This document shows positions 55,001 through 64,000 of a stretch of DNA of 64,000 nt, piece after piece. The stretch comes from Terramyces sp. JEL0728 (lineage: Eukaryota > Chytridiomycota > Chytridiomycetes > Rhizophydiales > Terramycetaceae). Position 1 is the first letter of the stretch. The number at the start of each line of letters is the position of its first letter. Made by a program: the position numbers and the translations under genes. The DNA is taken from positions 62,001-126,000 of the forward strand of contig JADIIU010000015.1 in the NCBI GenBank assembly GCA_027603945.1, written 5' to 3'. Under the pieces are notes generated by a model. The model was not told the origin of the DNA and ran no database searches. It worked only from the letters and a program-made list of their open reading frames with translations.

Positions 55001-57790
55001 AAGTCACAAAAATCGATCGATTCGTTGGCAATACTTGAAAAAGAATTAAGTTTGCCATCCTCAGACACGAATTCTAAGCCGAGAGACTCTGTACTAGAAA
55101 ATATTCAGCCAAACACAATGGATAAAGAGCAACTTGCAAACCTGTTCATCCAAAAATGCTGGTTGCAAGGGGAAATAGGTATTTTACACTGCGATATGCA
55201 GAATTTGGCAGACTTTGATCTTGATCAGCTACATATTCCGCGCCTTGATATATCTTCATTCAACTCTGAAGACATTTTCTTGGTGGACACTTCAGGACAA
55301 ACTCGCTCAATATTAAATACTGTCCCGGGAATAGCATCGTCCGACTCAAATTTAAATTCCATTATAAATAACACTTCTGATGATACAGAGTCTGTTTTCT
55401 GGCCAACTGTGTCCGACTTTTGGAGATCTCATCAGTTGCACGCTGAACACAAAATGGAAACTAAAATCCTAACAGATTCGAATTCGGTATTAACGAGCCA
55501 ACTATATAGTGTGATAGAAAGAAACCAAGTCTACCATAACAGCGAACAGGATTTGAAGCAGGAGTTGAATGCACTGAGGAATCAACATGAAAAGGAATCT
55601 ACCAGAAATATCAGCCGGCAGTATTCAAATGAAATTTTGGGGATGCGTATGGAAGTTGATAACATGCGAATGGATCTAGGAAAGGCGAATATCCAAATCT
55701 TGAAATCCAAAAAATACATACGAGAATTGGAAGGAGTCTCGAAAAATCTCCGACAAGAATTGAAAGAATGGGGATTGCAAAATGAACAGAAATATGTTGA
55801 GTGGGCTTGGATGTATGCCGAGGTTCAAATTCAGATCTCTGATTATTTGAACGACAGTCAAGCTGCCTCCAAAGTTAACCTGTGGGAAAATACAGATGAT
55901 ATTATTCCAAAGGGGCTGAGCACTGAAACACTAGCAATGTTGAAATCTATAGATCAATATGATTTTAATGCTCGTGAAATCAAAATAGATGACTTGCAAA
56001 ATCCCATTCCTCCAAGGTCTATTGTATATCAGGATAACACATTCAAACTCCAGATGGACAAATTTGCCGAGTATTTTCAACTCCTCCTTGACAATGTACA
56101 AGTTTTACCCGAAAAGAAGGCTATTCTTGAGAAGCTTACTTTCAAAATCCAGGATATGTTCAACAAACAGTCTCGCAGATTACAAAAAAAGAATGACATT
56201 CATAAAAGAGCAATGGCAGAGTTGGACTCGCTTCAAACATTAAGCAACAGCCAAAAGTTGGAAAACCTTTTAAAATTGTATAGATACTACATTGTACAAG
56301 TTGCACTAGATAGGGACCGGGTGCTAAATAGGTTGAAGCGCGTCAACCTGATGCAAATAGCACAAAAGTCCACCAATAGGAGCATACACAAATCTGCCAG
56401 CGTGCAGTACATTGGCATCTCAAGGAGGCTATCCTATCAATCCAATCTACAGCTTAGACGCTTTTCGAGTGTTAGAGTTACAGGTGACTCCAAAGAATTG
56501 GAGATTAAAATGGATAATCCTCTGGGACGAGCTAGAAAAGCTGATGTGCCAAAAATGACAACTATTCCAGAAGATTCTGTGCCAGAAATTCCTCCGTATA
56601 TGGTTGAAGTTCAAGGTATAGCGCAAACTAAGAAACTTCAAAGCAGGATGGCCTCTCTCCAAGAACAAATCAAACGCGATCATTTTGTCATCGAGCAGCT
56701 AAAAGCTGACTTGGGGTATTACCTTCCTCTTGGTAATTACAGCACAATGTTTGCAAAGGTCAGGAGGCAGGTTGATGATCAACGCAAAGTCATAGCAATG
56801 CTTGAAAGCAAATTGTTTGATTTGGCTTATGGAACTCTAGAAAGTAATAAGTTGGCAAGACCTGAAAATTCCCAAATCAACAAGGAAAATAATAAAGGCA
56901 AGCCGGAAATGCAAACTCCTTTGCTGGATGGAAAGCATGCTGAAGTTTATAACTCCCAGAAATCTCCAATTAGTGATACCACAGTAAGGGATTTAAAGAC
57001 ACCAACTATTAGGGATATTAAGGCGCTGACTGCTAAAACACCTACTCTCAAGGATCAAACTGGCGATATTAACACCCTTGCAGTTGAAAGCAAGATTGGC
57101 AAAGATTGTGTTGTACCAGAAAGCCATCCTTTGTATCGGAAATCTGGGGTAGAAGCCGTTGAAAGATCAAACACGATTACAACATTTGACTTTAGTGACT
57201 CGGAATGGTACGAAGTCCTTCCAACTTTGGAATATGGAGGTATTGTGGAAAATATTACTTTGTTTCCACCAAAGAAAAAGGCTTTCAAAACCACCAGAGA
57301 AGTCAGCCAGCAACTTCCCCCTTCTCTTGTTGCAGAACTAGCCAACCCGATTCCACAAGAAACCATTCCTTCGCCTCCTACTTCCTTGATCTCGGTTCCA
57401 CCGCAGCAAGATGTCGTATCTGCCACGTCAACCCCAACAATTTTATCCGATGTTACAAGTTTAGCCAATCTTAAACACAATTTAGTAAAATTGGCAAAGG
57501 ACAACCGCCAATCGAGTGCCTCTGAATCAACCAAAGTAAACGATAGATTAGCCAGTCCGCTAAAATCAGAAATTGGCCAGCCTCAAAATAGAGTAATCAT
57601 TAATGATAGCTTGCAAAGGGTGAATGAAAGTTTACAAAGAAGAAATAACATTATGAACCAGAAATATCAATCCTCTTTCCCATCAGACAATAATGTACCA
57701 AATCAAGTAGCGGCGCGTACCTTGACCGAACCCAAGCTACCAAAAGTATCCCGAATGTCAGGACTAAGAAGAAAGTTTAGTTTTGAATAG
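49073..57790 (+). CDS. Giant coiled-coil protein with kinesin-like head
   Basis: 2,878 residues in five exons; introns 49699-49719, 51695-51714, 52084-52103 and 52392-52411. Residues 1-260 resemble a degenerate kinesin motor domain: an opening HVLVKCILKENQELKI and FTFVLDGFV, and an end VVVLRISQDSYRLSETLHLL in the place of the usual ETLSTLRFA. No Walker A (GxxxxGKS/T) is present, so it is probably not an ATPase. The rest is long coiled coil with a Trp-centred motif (W, N or Q, small residue, then I/L six residues on) recurring about eleven times between 50878 and 55840. The basic Ser-rich tail has TPT-type repeats (KTPTIRDI, AKTPTLKD). Possible microtubule or basal-body scaffold; function inferred. 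Confidence 0.7.
52927..55840 (+). repeat. Recurring Trp motif in the giant coiled-coil protein
   Basis: Copies at about 52927 (SHWNLGHAQIQ), 53268 (SNWLLGEIGIQ), 53431 (FAWNFAQHIID), 53672 (KLWNLGERGIM), 54262 (NIWNLASVEIL), 54468 (NSWNQASTLIL), 54644 (NCWNQCCIEIL), 54868 (SIWQQASLEIL), 55148 (KCWLQGEIGIL) and 55795 (WAWMYAEVQIQ), plus an outlier at 50878 (NQWLVADSMIT). Tryptophan is otherwise nearly absent from the coil. Confidence 0.8.
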
Positions 57791-57907
57791 ATACTAAATT
57801 TTGTACATTTTTACTTTGTTTTTTTGTTTAAGCGTACATTGTCCACCATGGATGTTACATGTCTCATCTCATCCACTTGGAAATCATACTTTATTATTTA
57901 GCTAGAT

Positions 57908-59365
57908 ATGCGTCAAGGACGACTGCAGGCATCCACATTAGCCAACATCTGGAAATCGTTAGATCCAAGCAACGACCCAATTACCTCCAGTTCTACCAAA
58001 GATAAAGTTTCCATAAATACTTTAGAGCCATTACAGAAACAGTATATACCACAAACTGCAGATTCCCCATTGTTTAGATTAATTTCTGTATCTACTAGCT
58101 CTGACGATTTGGTACTAGCAGAGTGCACACCTCAGGATAGAAATAGCCAATCTGCAACTCTCACTGGAGGTTCTCAAAATTTGTCCGGCAGACCTGCGCA
58201 TTCAGCTCAGGTTAGAGGATTCAGCGTTCCAAATATTACTTCGACAAGCTTGGAGCTGCTAAATCAACGGGTGGTACAATCAACTTCAAATTTATATGGA
58301 TGTTCAAGCGCAATAGAACCTATTCAACTGCCTGAACGTCCCTGTACACCAGAACCTACAGAAAGGGAACCACAGATTTTTGGTTCAATTGTAAATCAAA
58401 CCTCACAGTCATCGTTAAATCGAAGTGTATCTTTCACAACCAATTTGCCAAAGAGCAATCCCTTAGATTGGAAAGACGAGTATGCTCATATTGATATTGA
58501 TTGGTCGATGCAAGCAATGGATGTGCTATACAACGCTGCTTTTTATGACTACATTCGTGATGAGCGAAATGTAGACCTTTCAGCAATTAGATTAAGCAGA
58601 ATTATCAAAGATTATAAGCCAAGACAAGTAGCAAATGCCCTGTTATGGATGATCCAAGGTTGGTCTGTAGAAACAACGTCAAAACTATTAAGAATTATAT
58701 TTTCTGACTGGTTGCCTGATTTAGCGGGGTAAACTTGATTAACCCAGCTGTGTTTTTTCGCTAATTAGCCGTAACTGGCCTAGAACTCCACAGTGTAGTC
58801 TGTGTGTTGCTTACTTGTTAATGTCAGAACCTGCAAACACAGCAGCCCTATTTTTACGATCCTTGATGCAGAATTGGACTAGGAAGGAAAGCATTGATTT
58901 AGTTACATATCTCGACGCCATTTTGAAGTGGAATACGGAATATCTTCAAGAGGTTATGGCTGTTTATGCAAATCCAATTTTGCCATCTCTCCCTCTCCTG
59001 CCTAAGCCGGCAGAAGTTGAAGATAAAGTTGAAAAGTTTAAATCAAGTATAGAAGAGACGTCCCATAAATTAGTAAGTAGATTATCTTATTCAAGCAATA
59101 GATGCTCGCCAATGCCCGGTTAGCCGTGGCAGAATATCAATTAGCTCTTTTTACCCATTGGTCCAGCTGCATCAAATGCCAAGCAAAAGAAGAATGCAGC
59201 GTATTGAGCAAACTTACTTTACCAAATTACAACTCGTCTCAACATGACCTGGGACTTGATCAGATTTCCAATTTTTCAGAAAGTGATAGTGGGTCAGCTT
59301 GGACTTCCCAAGTGATAGATTTTTCTAAAATGGAGAAGGATAACAGTGGTTCAGAGTCAGAATAA
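57908..59365 (+). CDS. Unknown protein with Trp-rich helical repeats
   Basis: 469 residues in three exons (introns 58729-58747, 19 nt; 59073-59101, 29 nt). Residues 1-200 are Ser/Thr/Pro-rich and disordered. Residues about 200-400 are helical, with aromatic-ended helices spaced 25-35 residues apart (ALLWMIQGW, LRIIFSDW, FSLISRNW, FLRSLMQNW, LDAILKW), suggesting a solenoid. No named family recognised. The 29-nt intron is longer than usual and its choice rests on frame. The TAA stop overlaps AATAAA and is 4 bp from the convergent mannosidase stop. Confidence 0.7.
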
Positions 59366-59374
59366 ATCTTTATT
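59361..59374. terminator. Palindromic bidirectional poly(A) signal
   Basis: AATAAATCTTTATT: AATAAA on the plus strand overlaps one stop and TTTATT is AATAAA on the minus strand overlapping the other. The stops of the two convergent genes (59365 and 59370) are 4 bp apart. Confidence 0.65.
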
Positions 59375-62300
59375 CAATTTTGATCAACAATGTAATAAGT
59401 TTGAACGGAAGATATTCAAGCTCGATAATTTTTCCATCGGTATCCAATGCTTCGAGCTTTTCTTCAATGACATTTGAGAGATAGGCTTTAGAGATTTTAA
59501 AGGAGCTTATGTTAGCGTTATTTACCTTGAAAGAGTAACCTTGCCTCTACCTCCACAGGCTTCATACAATCGTACGACAAAGTATTGGTTTTGATCAAAT
59601 TTCTCTGCTGGTTTGATTGTGTCAATTACGATATTTTTGTGATTAACCTCAAAGAAGGAATTGTCAAGAACAGGTTTGCTACCAGACACAATTTCCAATG
59701 GAACATTGTATTGGTAAGCTTCTTGTACTACATCCGATTCCAAAAAGGATCCTTTGTGTGGCAGAATTGCGTAACTAAATGTTTGTCGCCCAAGGTCGGC
59801 CTCTTCATCTGGAGATTTCGGAGATCTCAATATGGACATGGAAATAGTGTTTTTATGGACTGAGAAGCCGTATTTACTAAGTTAGACACAGTTTACGAGT
59901 CATTCAACAAGGCAACACCAAATCCAAACTCAGAGTAGTCAACATACTTGTGGGCACAGACTTCGAATTTAGCCATATCCCAAGAATTGTTGAAATGAGT
60001 AGGGCGTTGAATATATCCAAACTGGGTTTCAAAGGTGGCATAATCGCACTCCACGTTAACAGGGAATTCAACTTTGATAATTTTTCGGCTTTCTTGCCAA
60101 AAGATTTCATTTTCAAAGGTAATGAGTTTACTTCCAGCCGAAATCGTGATTTTTTGTTCCAAAGTGCTGGTTTTTGAAATTGGATGGATGACCTTTAATA
60201 TTACGCAAAGTGGTCCAGCTTCTGATACAGTAACTTTACCAACCCCTGCTTCCCAAGCCTTTTCTAAATGATAAATTTCAACGTCCCAAGCATCCCAATA
60301 GAGTGGGATATCTTCGTAGAACTTGAAGACATTTCCTAAAGCATTTGGAAGAATGGATTCCCTGCCAACCTCCCTGTCGATCAATGAAAAGAGTCTTCCG
60401 TGTTCGTCAAAGGAAGCTTGAATCAATCCATTATCGACGATAAACCGATTTGGCAAGGTTTCAACTAATGTCAATACATTCAAAAACCTAAAACAAAATC
60501 TTCAGATGTGGTTTTTGTTATAGGGTTTTGGTTCACCACCTCAACTAGATTATAAGATCAGTTCTTATAGCTAGTTTGGCGAAAAAGATTTACCTACCTT
60601 TTACTTGATTTTCAGTTGCTAACGAAGCGGTGGAAACAAGGTTACTGGAAAATGCCGGAATTGGCTGGACTAGAAGTTAGCCACAAATTACTGAACTCGA
60701 ATCCGTATTGTCTATCCGACGTATATTGCTGGTAGGATACACCATCAACAGCAGGAACTTTGACAACACTTGACTTTAGCGGCCAGGAAGTGAAATTGCT
60801 AGCGATTAAAGCATTTCCTTCTCCATGCAACAGCTTAATGGCTTCGTTCTTTAGGTTTGTCCCGGAAAGGGTAATGTCTTCATAAAACTGTGTAAGAAAT
60901 GCTTTACCTTCAGCGCATCGACATAGACCAGACCAATAGATGATCCAGGTAATACATCATGGAATTGATTTAGCAATAAAAGCTTCCACAATCTGTCAAT
61001 TTCGGCTTTGGGATATGTGCTACTCTTCTTTGTCGCAATGCATAACGACCATAGGAGCTCAACAGCGCGCAAGAGATATTCAGAATACCTATTGTATTTC
61101 TTTACCAGCCCGTGGGTAGTATAAGTCCCACGGTGCAATTCAAAGTATAATTCCCCTTTCCAAGTATTCAAGCCATTGGACGTTTCTTCCAGCTCTTCAT
61201 AAAATTTGTTTGGATCGCCAAATTTGGTCTGGGAAGGAAGACCTTCAATGTTTCCGAACCGCTTGATTCTTTCAATCATTGGCAACAGCGGACCTCCACC
61301 GCCATCGCCATTTCTTTGGTTACTATGCTTTTACCCATATAACAATAAGGATTTATTGCTGTATTGCTTGTCCTTGTTGTTTGCCACTGCAAAAACCGCA
61401 TCTTTCACGGAGGCTTGTGCTGTGTATGTATCCGCAGGTGAAAAGTGAGTCAAGACACTAGTGCCATCCAATCCTTTCCAGTAGAAAGATGTATGTGGGA
61501 ACTTGTTGATGTTATTCCATGAAAGTTTTTGAGTGAAAAAGTACTTTAATCCAGCACTGGTTAGAATTTGGGGTAATTGAGAAGAGTATCCGAATGTATC
61601 TGGGAGCCAGAATACACTGTGTCTGAATCCAAACTTTTCATTAAAGTAATTCTGCCCGTACAAAAACTATTTTAGTTTAGGCTTACCTGTCGACAAAATG
61701 CTTCACCAGATGGAACATTGCAGTCCATTTCTACCCAGGTTCCTCCAATGGGAACAAATCTGCCGGTTTTGACTAATCCAACGATTTTTTCAAAAAGACT
61801 TGGATACAACTGTTCAAGCCATTCGAACTGTTGCGCTTGCTATTCATTAGAAATGTTTACAGATGCTGCAAAAGTGTATTCTGGGTTTTGCTCTAACAGT
61901 CTGCACTGAGTTGCCCAACTTCTTGCGATTTTTCTTTTGGTTTCGTCGTATGGCCATAACCAAGCAGAGTCTATCATTATTGCGATTTACCAATGTGGCA
62001 GTTGCCGATTGCAGTGATTGCGTGGGATACATGTCCCAACTCTTTTTTGCGTATTTTAAAGAATTTAGTTCCAATTTCCTTGGCTGCAACTAAAGTGCTT
62101 GGCTCGTCATTTCTAATTGCATTTACAATTGAATTAGCAGTAGATAAAGCATCATTCCCCAGTTGGGATTCAACAGGCATTTCTTTGATTATGCCCAACA
62201 AAACCTCGAGATCCCAGTAGATTGAACGTGCCAATTCGTTGTAGCAAACCAACTTTACAGTTTTCAGAGCAAAACTCCTGTTAGGATCAGGAGCGTTTAT

Positions 62301-62799
62301 CAAACCGTTGAATCCAGCTCCAAACATGCCATTTGCGCCGACTTCAACGTATAAGGTGAATTTCTAATTAATTAACATCTACCTGTCCTGCTGGTGCACC
62401 ATTTGTCAAATCAAAATCAACGTGACGATCTATTCCAAAATCGCCAGTAAGTCCTTGCAGTGGTTCTCCCCTATCGCTCCACACTAATCCTTCGCAACTT
62501 GGATCAAAGATCAAGTATACTTTGCGATTTTCCATCGATTTCGGAATAGTAATTTCCAATTTAAACCAATGAGTAGACCAAGTTGGAGTAATTAGATCTC
62601 CAACCTTTGCTGGAACGTATTCACCTTTCATCGCTTGGGCAAACGGGATTCTCTGCAGGTTTGGTACAGCAAATTTGGTGATGCCGACTGATTCATCAAC
62701 GATTTCTTCAAGGAATGATTGAAGATTGACATCGTAGAACATGTCGGACTTGAAGTACTTTTCGATGCGCTCAACTGTGATATTCCGGTGTTTGAGCAT
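59370..62799 (-). CDS. AMS1: GH38 alpha-mannosidase (Ams1/MAN2C1 type)
   Basis: 1,056 residues in twelve exons. Retaining alpha-mannosidase that trims free oligosaccharides in cytosol or vacuole. Signatures: [13 protein letters not shown] (zinc site, exon joined at 61971-61990), [38 protein letters not shown] (nucleophile region), [51 protein letters not shown], and the C-terminal [18 protein letters not shown]. No signal peptide, as in Ams1. Introns: 62364-62382, 61971-61990, 61840-61860, 61667-61686, 61314-61334, 60888-60907, 60670-60691, 60545-60597 (53 nt), 60465-60487, 59877-59896, 59506-59525. Confidence 0.95.
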
Positions 62800-62908
62800 T
62801 TCAGATTCGAAAGTTAAAACGTCACGATCTGTGGCTCCAATTTATACCAACATGCGGTTTAGTCTTTTCCACCCACTTTTAGAATCACAAACCACTTATT
62901 AAGCACAC

Positions 62909-64000
62909 ATGACTGAACACAACCAAGCGGAATTTGAAGCCATCGAACTGCAAGCGGATGCAACGTTTCTAAATGCCAATTACAAATATGAGCTGGTTGC
63001 GGGTGGTGTAAATATATTCAGGAATAATGCATTACACCTTGCATTGAAAGGAGAATACTACATTATGGAACCTGTTGCTTGCGGAATTTGTTGCACTGAT
63101 TGTGCCAGGCCGTACCTACCTTATGTGCTACCCCAAATCATTGGACATGAAGTTGTGGTAAGAATCCCAAAATCCATTGCCCGTGACAATGCAGAATTTG
63201 GCGTAGTGGAAATCAACAATTCGCACAAGTCCCATGGGGATAAACAGCCTTGTTCATTTTGCGAGAATGGATTGTGCAGTCAATGTCCATCACGAATCAC
63301 AATGGGCATCAATACATGGCCAGGCGGATTAGCTAAATACATTGTAGTGCCAAGATATAACCTGTATCAACTGCCACCTAGTTTGAAGTTATCCCCAACT
63401 ACCGCAACATTAATTGAGCCGTTCGCAGCGGCACTACATGGTGTGAATACTGTTTCGAAAAAAGGCAAGGACTACGCTGTCTTGGGTGCGGGAAAACTAG
63501 GATTGCTTACCATTGCCGCTCTGAATTTATCGAGGAATGATTTTGAAAAAGAAATTACAATTACTGCAATTTTACGCAGCAGCAATAATCAGGAAGAAGC
63601 CATTCTGTTTGGAGCTGACAAGGTGTTAATCACCTACGGTAAAGGAATAACAGATAAGTTTGATGTTGTTTTTGATACAACTGGCTCTTCAGAAGGTTTG
63701 CAGTGTGCTGTCGGTATTGCCCAAAGAGAAGTGCATTTGAAGAGTACCCATGGCCAGCCAATGCTAGGATTCAAGCACTTTACTGAAATGGTAGTTGCTG
63801 AAATCAGTCTACTGCCATTTTCATTAGAGGCTCTGGCTTATAATATCAAATCCCCTTATTCCAACGCAAATATTTATGTTGCAGAATCGGTATCAGATGA
63901 AATTACCAGGGCAATTACTAATACCAACCGGAATGTATATCAAAACACTCCAGCAAATGCAGATACTTGGCTGGAAAATAGTAGTGGCTCTGCATTACTG
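62909..64000 (+). CDS. Zinc-dependent medium-chain dehydrogenase (3' partial)
   Basis: 364 codons open to the window edge with no stop and no intron. N-terminal GroES-like domain with catalytic zinc residues (CGICCTDCARP, then IIGHEVV), a structural-zinc-type Cys cluster (CSFCENGLCSQCPS), NTWPGGLAKYIVVP, and a Rossmann fold opening YAVLGAGKLGLLTIAA. Belongs to the alcohol/threonine/polyol dehydrogenase superfamily. The substrate cannot be told. The segment after residue 250 diverges from common members. Starts 109 bp from the divergent mannosidase start. Confidence 0.85.
   Translation, partial: MTEHNQAEFEAIELQADATFLNANYKYELVAGGVNIFRNNALHLALKGEYYIMEPVACGICCTDCARPYLPYVLPQIIGHEVVVRIPKSIARDNAEFGVVEINNSHKSHGDKQPCSFCENGLCSQCPSRITMGINTWPGGLAKYIVVPRYNLYQLPPSLKLSPTTATLIEPFAAALHGVNTVSKKGKDYAVLGAGKLGLLTIAALNLSRNDFEKEITITAILRSSNNQEEAILFGADKVLITYGKGITDKFDVVFDTTGSSEGLQCAVGIAQREVHLKSTHGQPMLGFKHFTEMVVAEISLLPFSLEALAYNIKSPYSNANIYVAESVSDEITRAITNTNRNVYQNTPANADTWLENSSGSALL

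Noticed and set aside
57055..57534. 159-codon minus-strand frame opposite the giant coiled-coil gene
   Set aside because: Antisense to a long, clearly coding frame; composition mirrors the opposite strand and no motif is present.
1..64000. CRISPR arrays, transposases, tRNA and rRNA genes
   Set aside because: Looked for; no spaced direct repeats, transposase motifs, tRNA T-arm-like sequences in intergenic DNA, or rRNA segments were found. Intergenic space is very small.

Overview
The window looks like nuclear DNA of a gene-dense, flagellated fungus or close fungal relative; this is an inference from gene content. Fungal-type metabolism is present (lumazine synthase, a mitoferrin-type carrier, a DOMON/b561/b5/flavin reductase fusion, cytosolic GH38 mannosidase). 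So are genes of ciliated cells that yeasts and moulds usually lack (a DNAJB13-like radial-spoke J-protein, a LRRC45-like centriolar protein, an IFT27-like GTPase, a basal-body-type coiled coil). The standard code is used, with TAA strongly preferred as stop.

The dominant structural feature is about 110 spliceosomal introns, nearly all 19-23 nt long. They run GTA..., then a TAAY/TGAC-like branch motif 2-6 nt before the terminal AG. Most multi-exon genes were assembled by joining frames across these micro-introns. The summed exons of every such model are divisible by three and several restore family-diagnostic sequence exactly. Longer introns are rare: 75 and 26 nt in the eL42 gene, 25 and 23 nt in eS25, and 53 nt in the mannosidase gene.

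Layout. 1-7.1 kb: STT3 (5' end off the window), lumazine synthase, F-box protein, degenerate small GTPase, BLOC1S2-like, eS25, basic-repeat WD40 protein. 7.2-15 kb: FAM72, large RasGEF, flavin-reductase protein, RING/vWA protein, second RasGEF. 14.9-19.5 kb: CCDC6-like, TAM41, DNAJB13-like, basal-body-type coiled coil. 19.5-26.7 kb: small unknown genes, MoaC, TFIIIC TPR subunit, HAPSTR1-like, and an AT-rich orphan cassette. 26.7-31 kb: TTC27, eL42, PPCS. 31.2-38.7 kb: a 1,565-residue mucin-like membrane protein and the DOMON-b561-b5-FNR fusion, which contains an SH3-like insert. 38.7-48.6 kb: long-chain acyl-CoA synthetase, CDH1/FZR1, LRRC45, lunapark, an unresolved segment, mitoferrin. 49-57.8 kb: a 2,878-residue coiled-coil protein with a kinesin-like but P-loop-less head and a recurring tryptophan motif. 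57.9-64 kb: Trp-rich helical protein, GH38 alpha-mannosidase, and a zinc dehydrogenase cut by the window end.

Genes are packed on both strands. Convergent stops can be 4-20 bp apart and divergent start codons 19-45 bp apart. AATAAA often overlaps the stop codon. I saw no operons, tRNA, rRNA, CRISPR arrays or transposases. The genes serve unrelated housekeeping functions and I see no functional clustering, beyond several flagellar/centriolar and GTPase-regulator genes lying in one neighbourhood.
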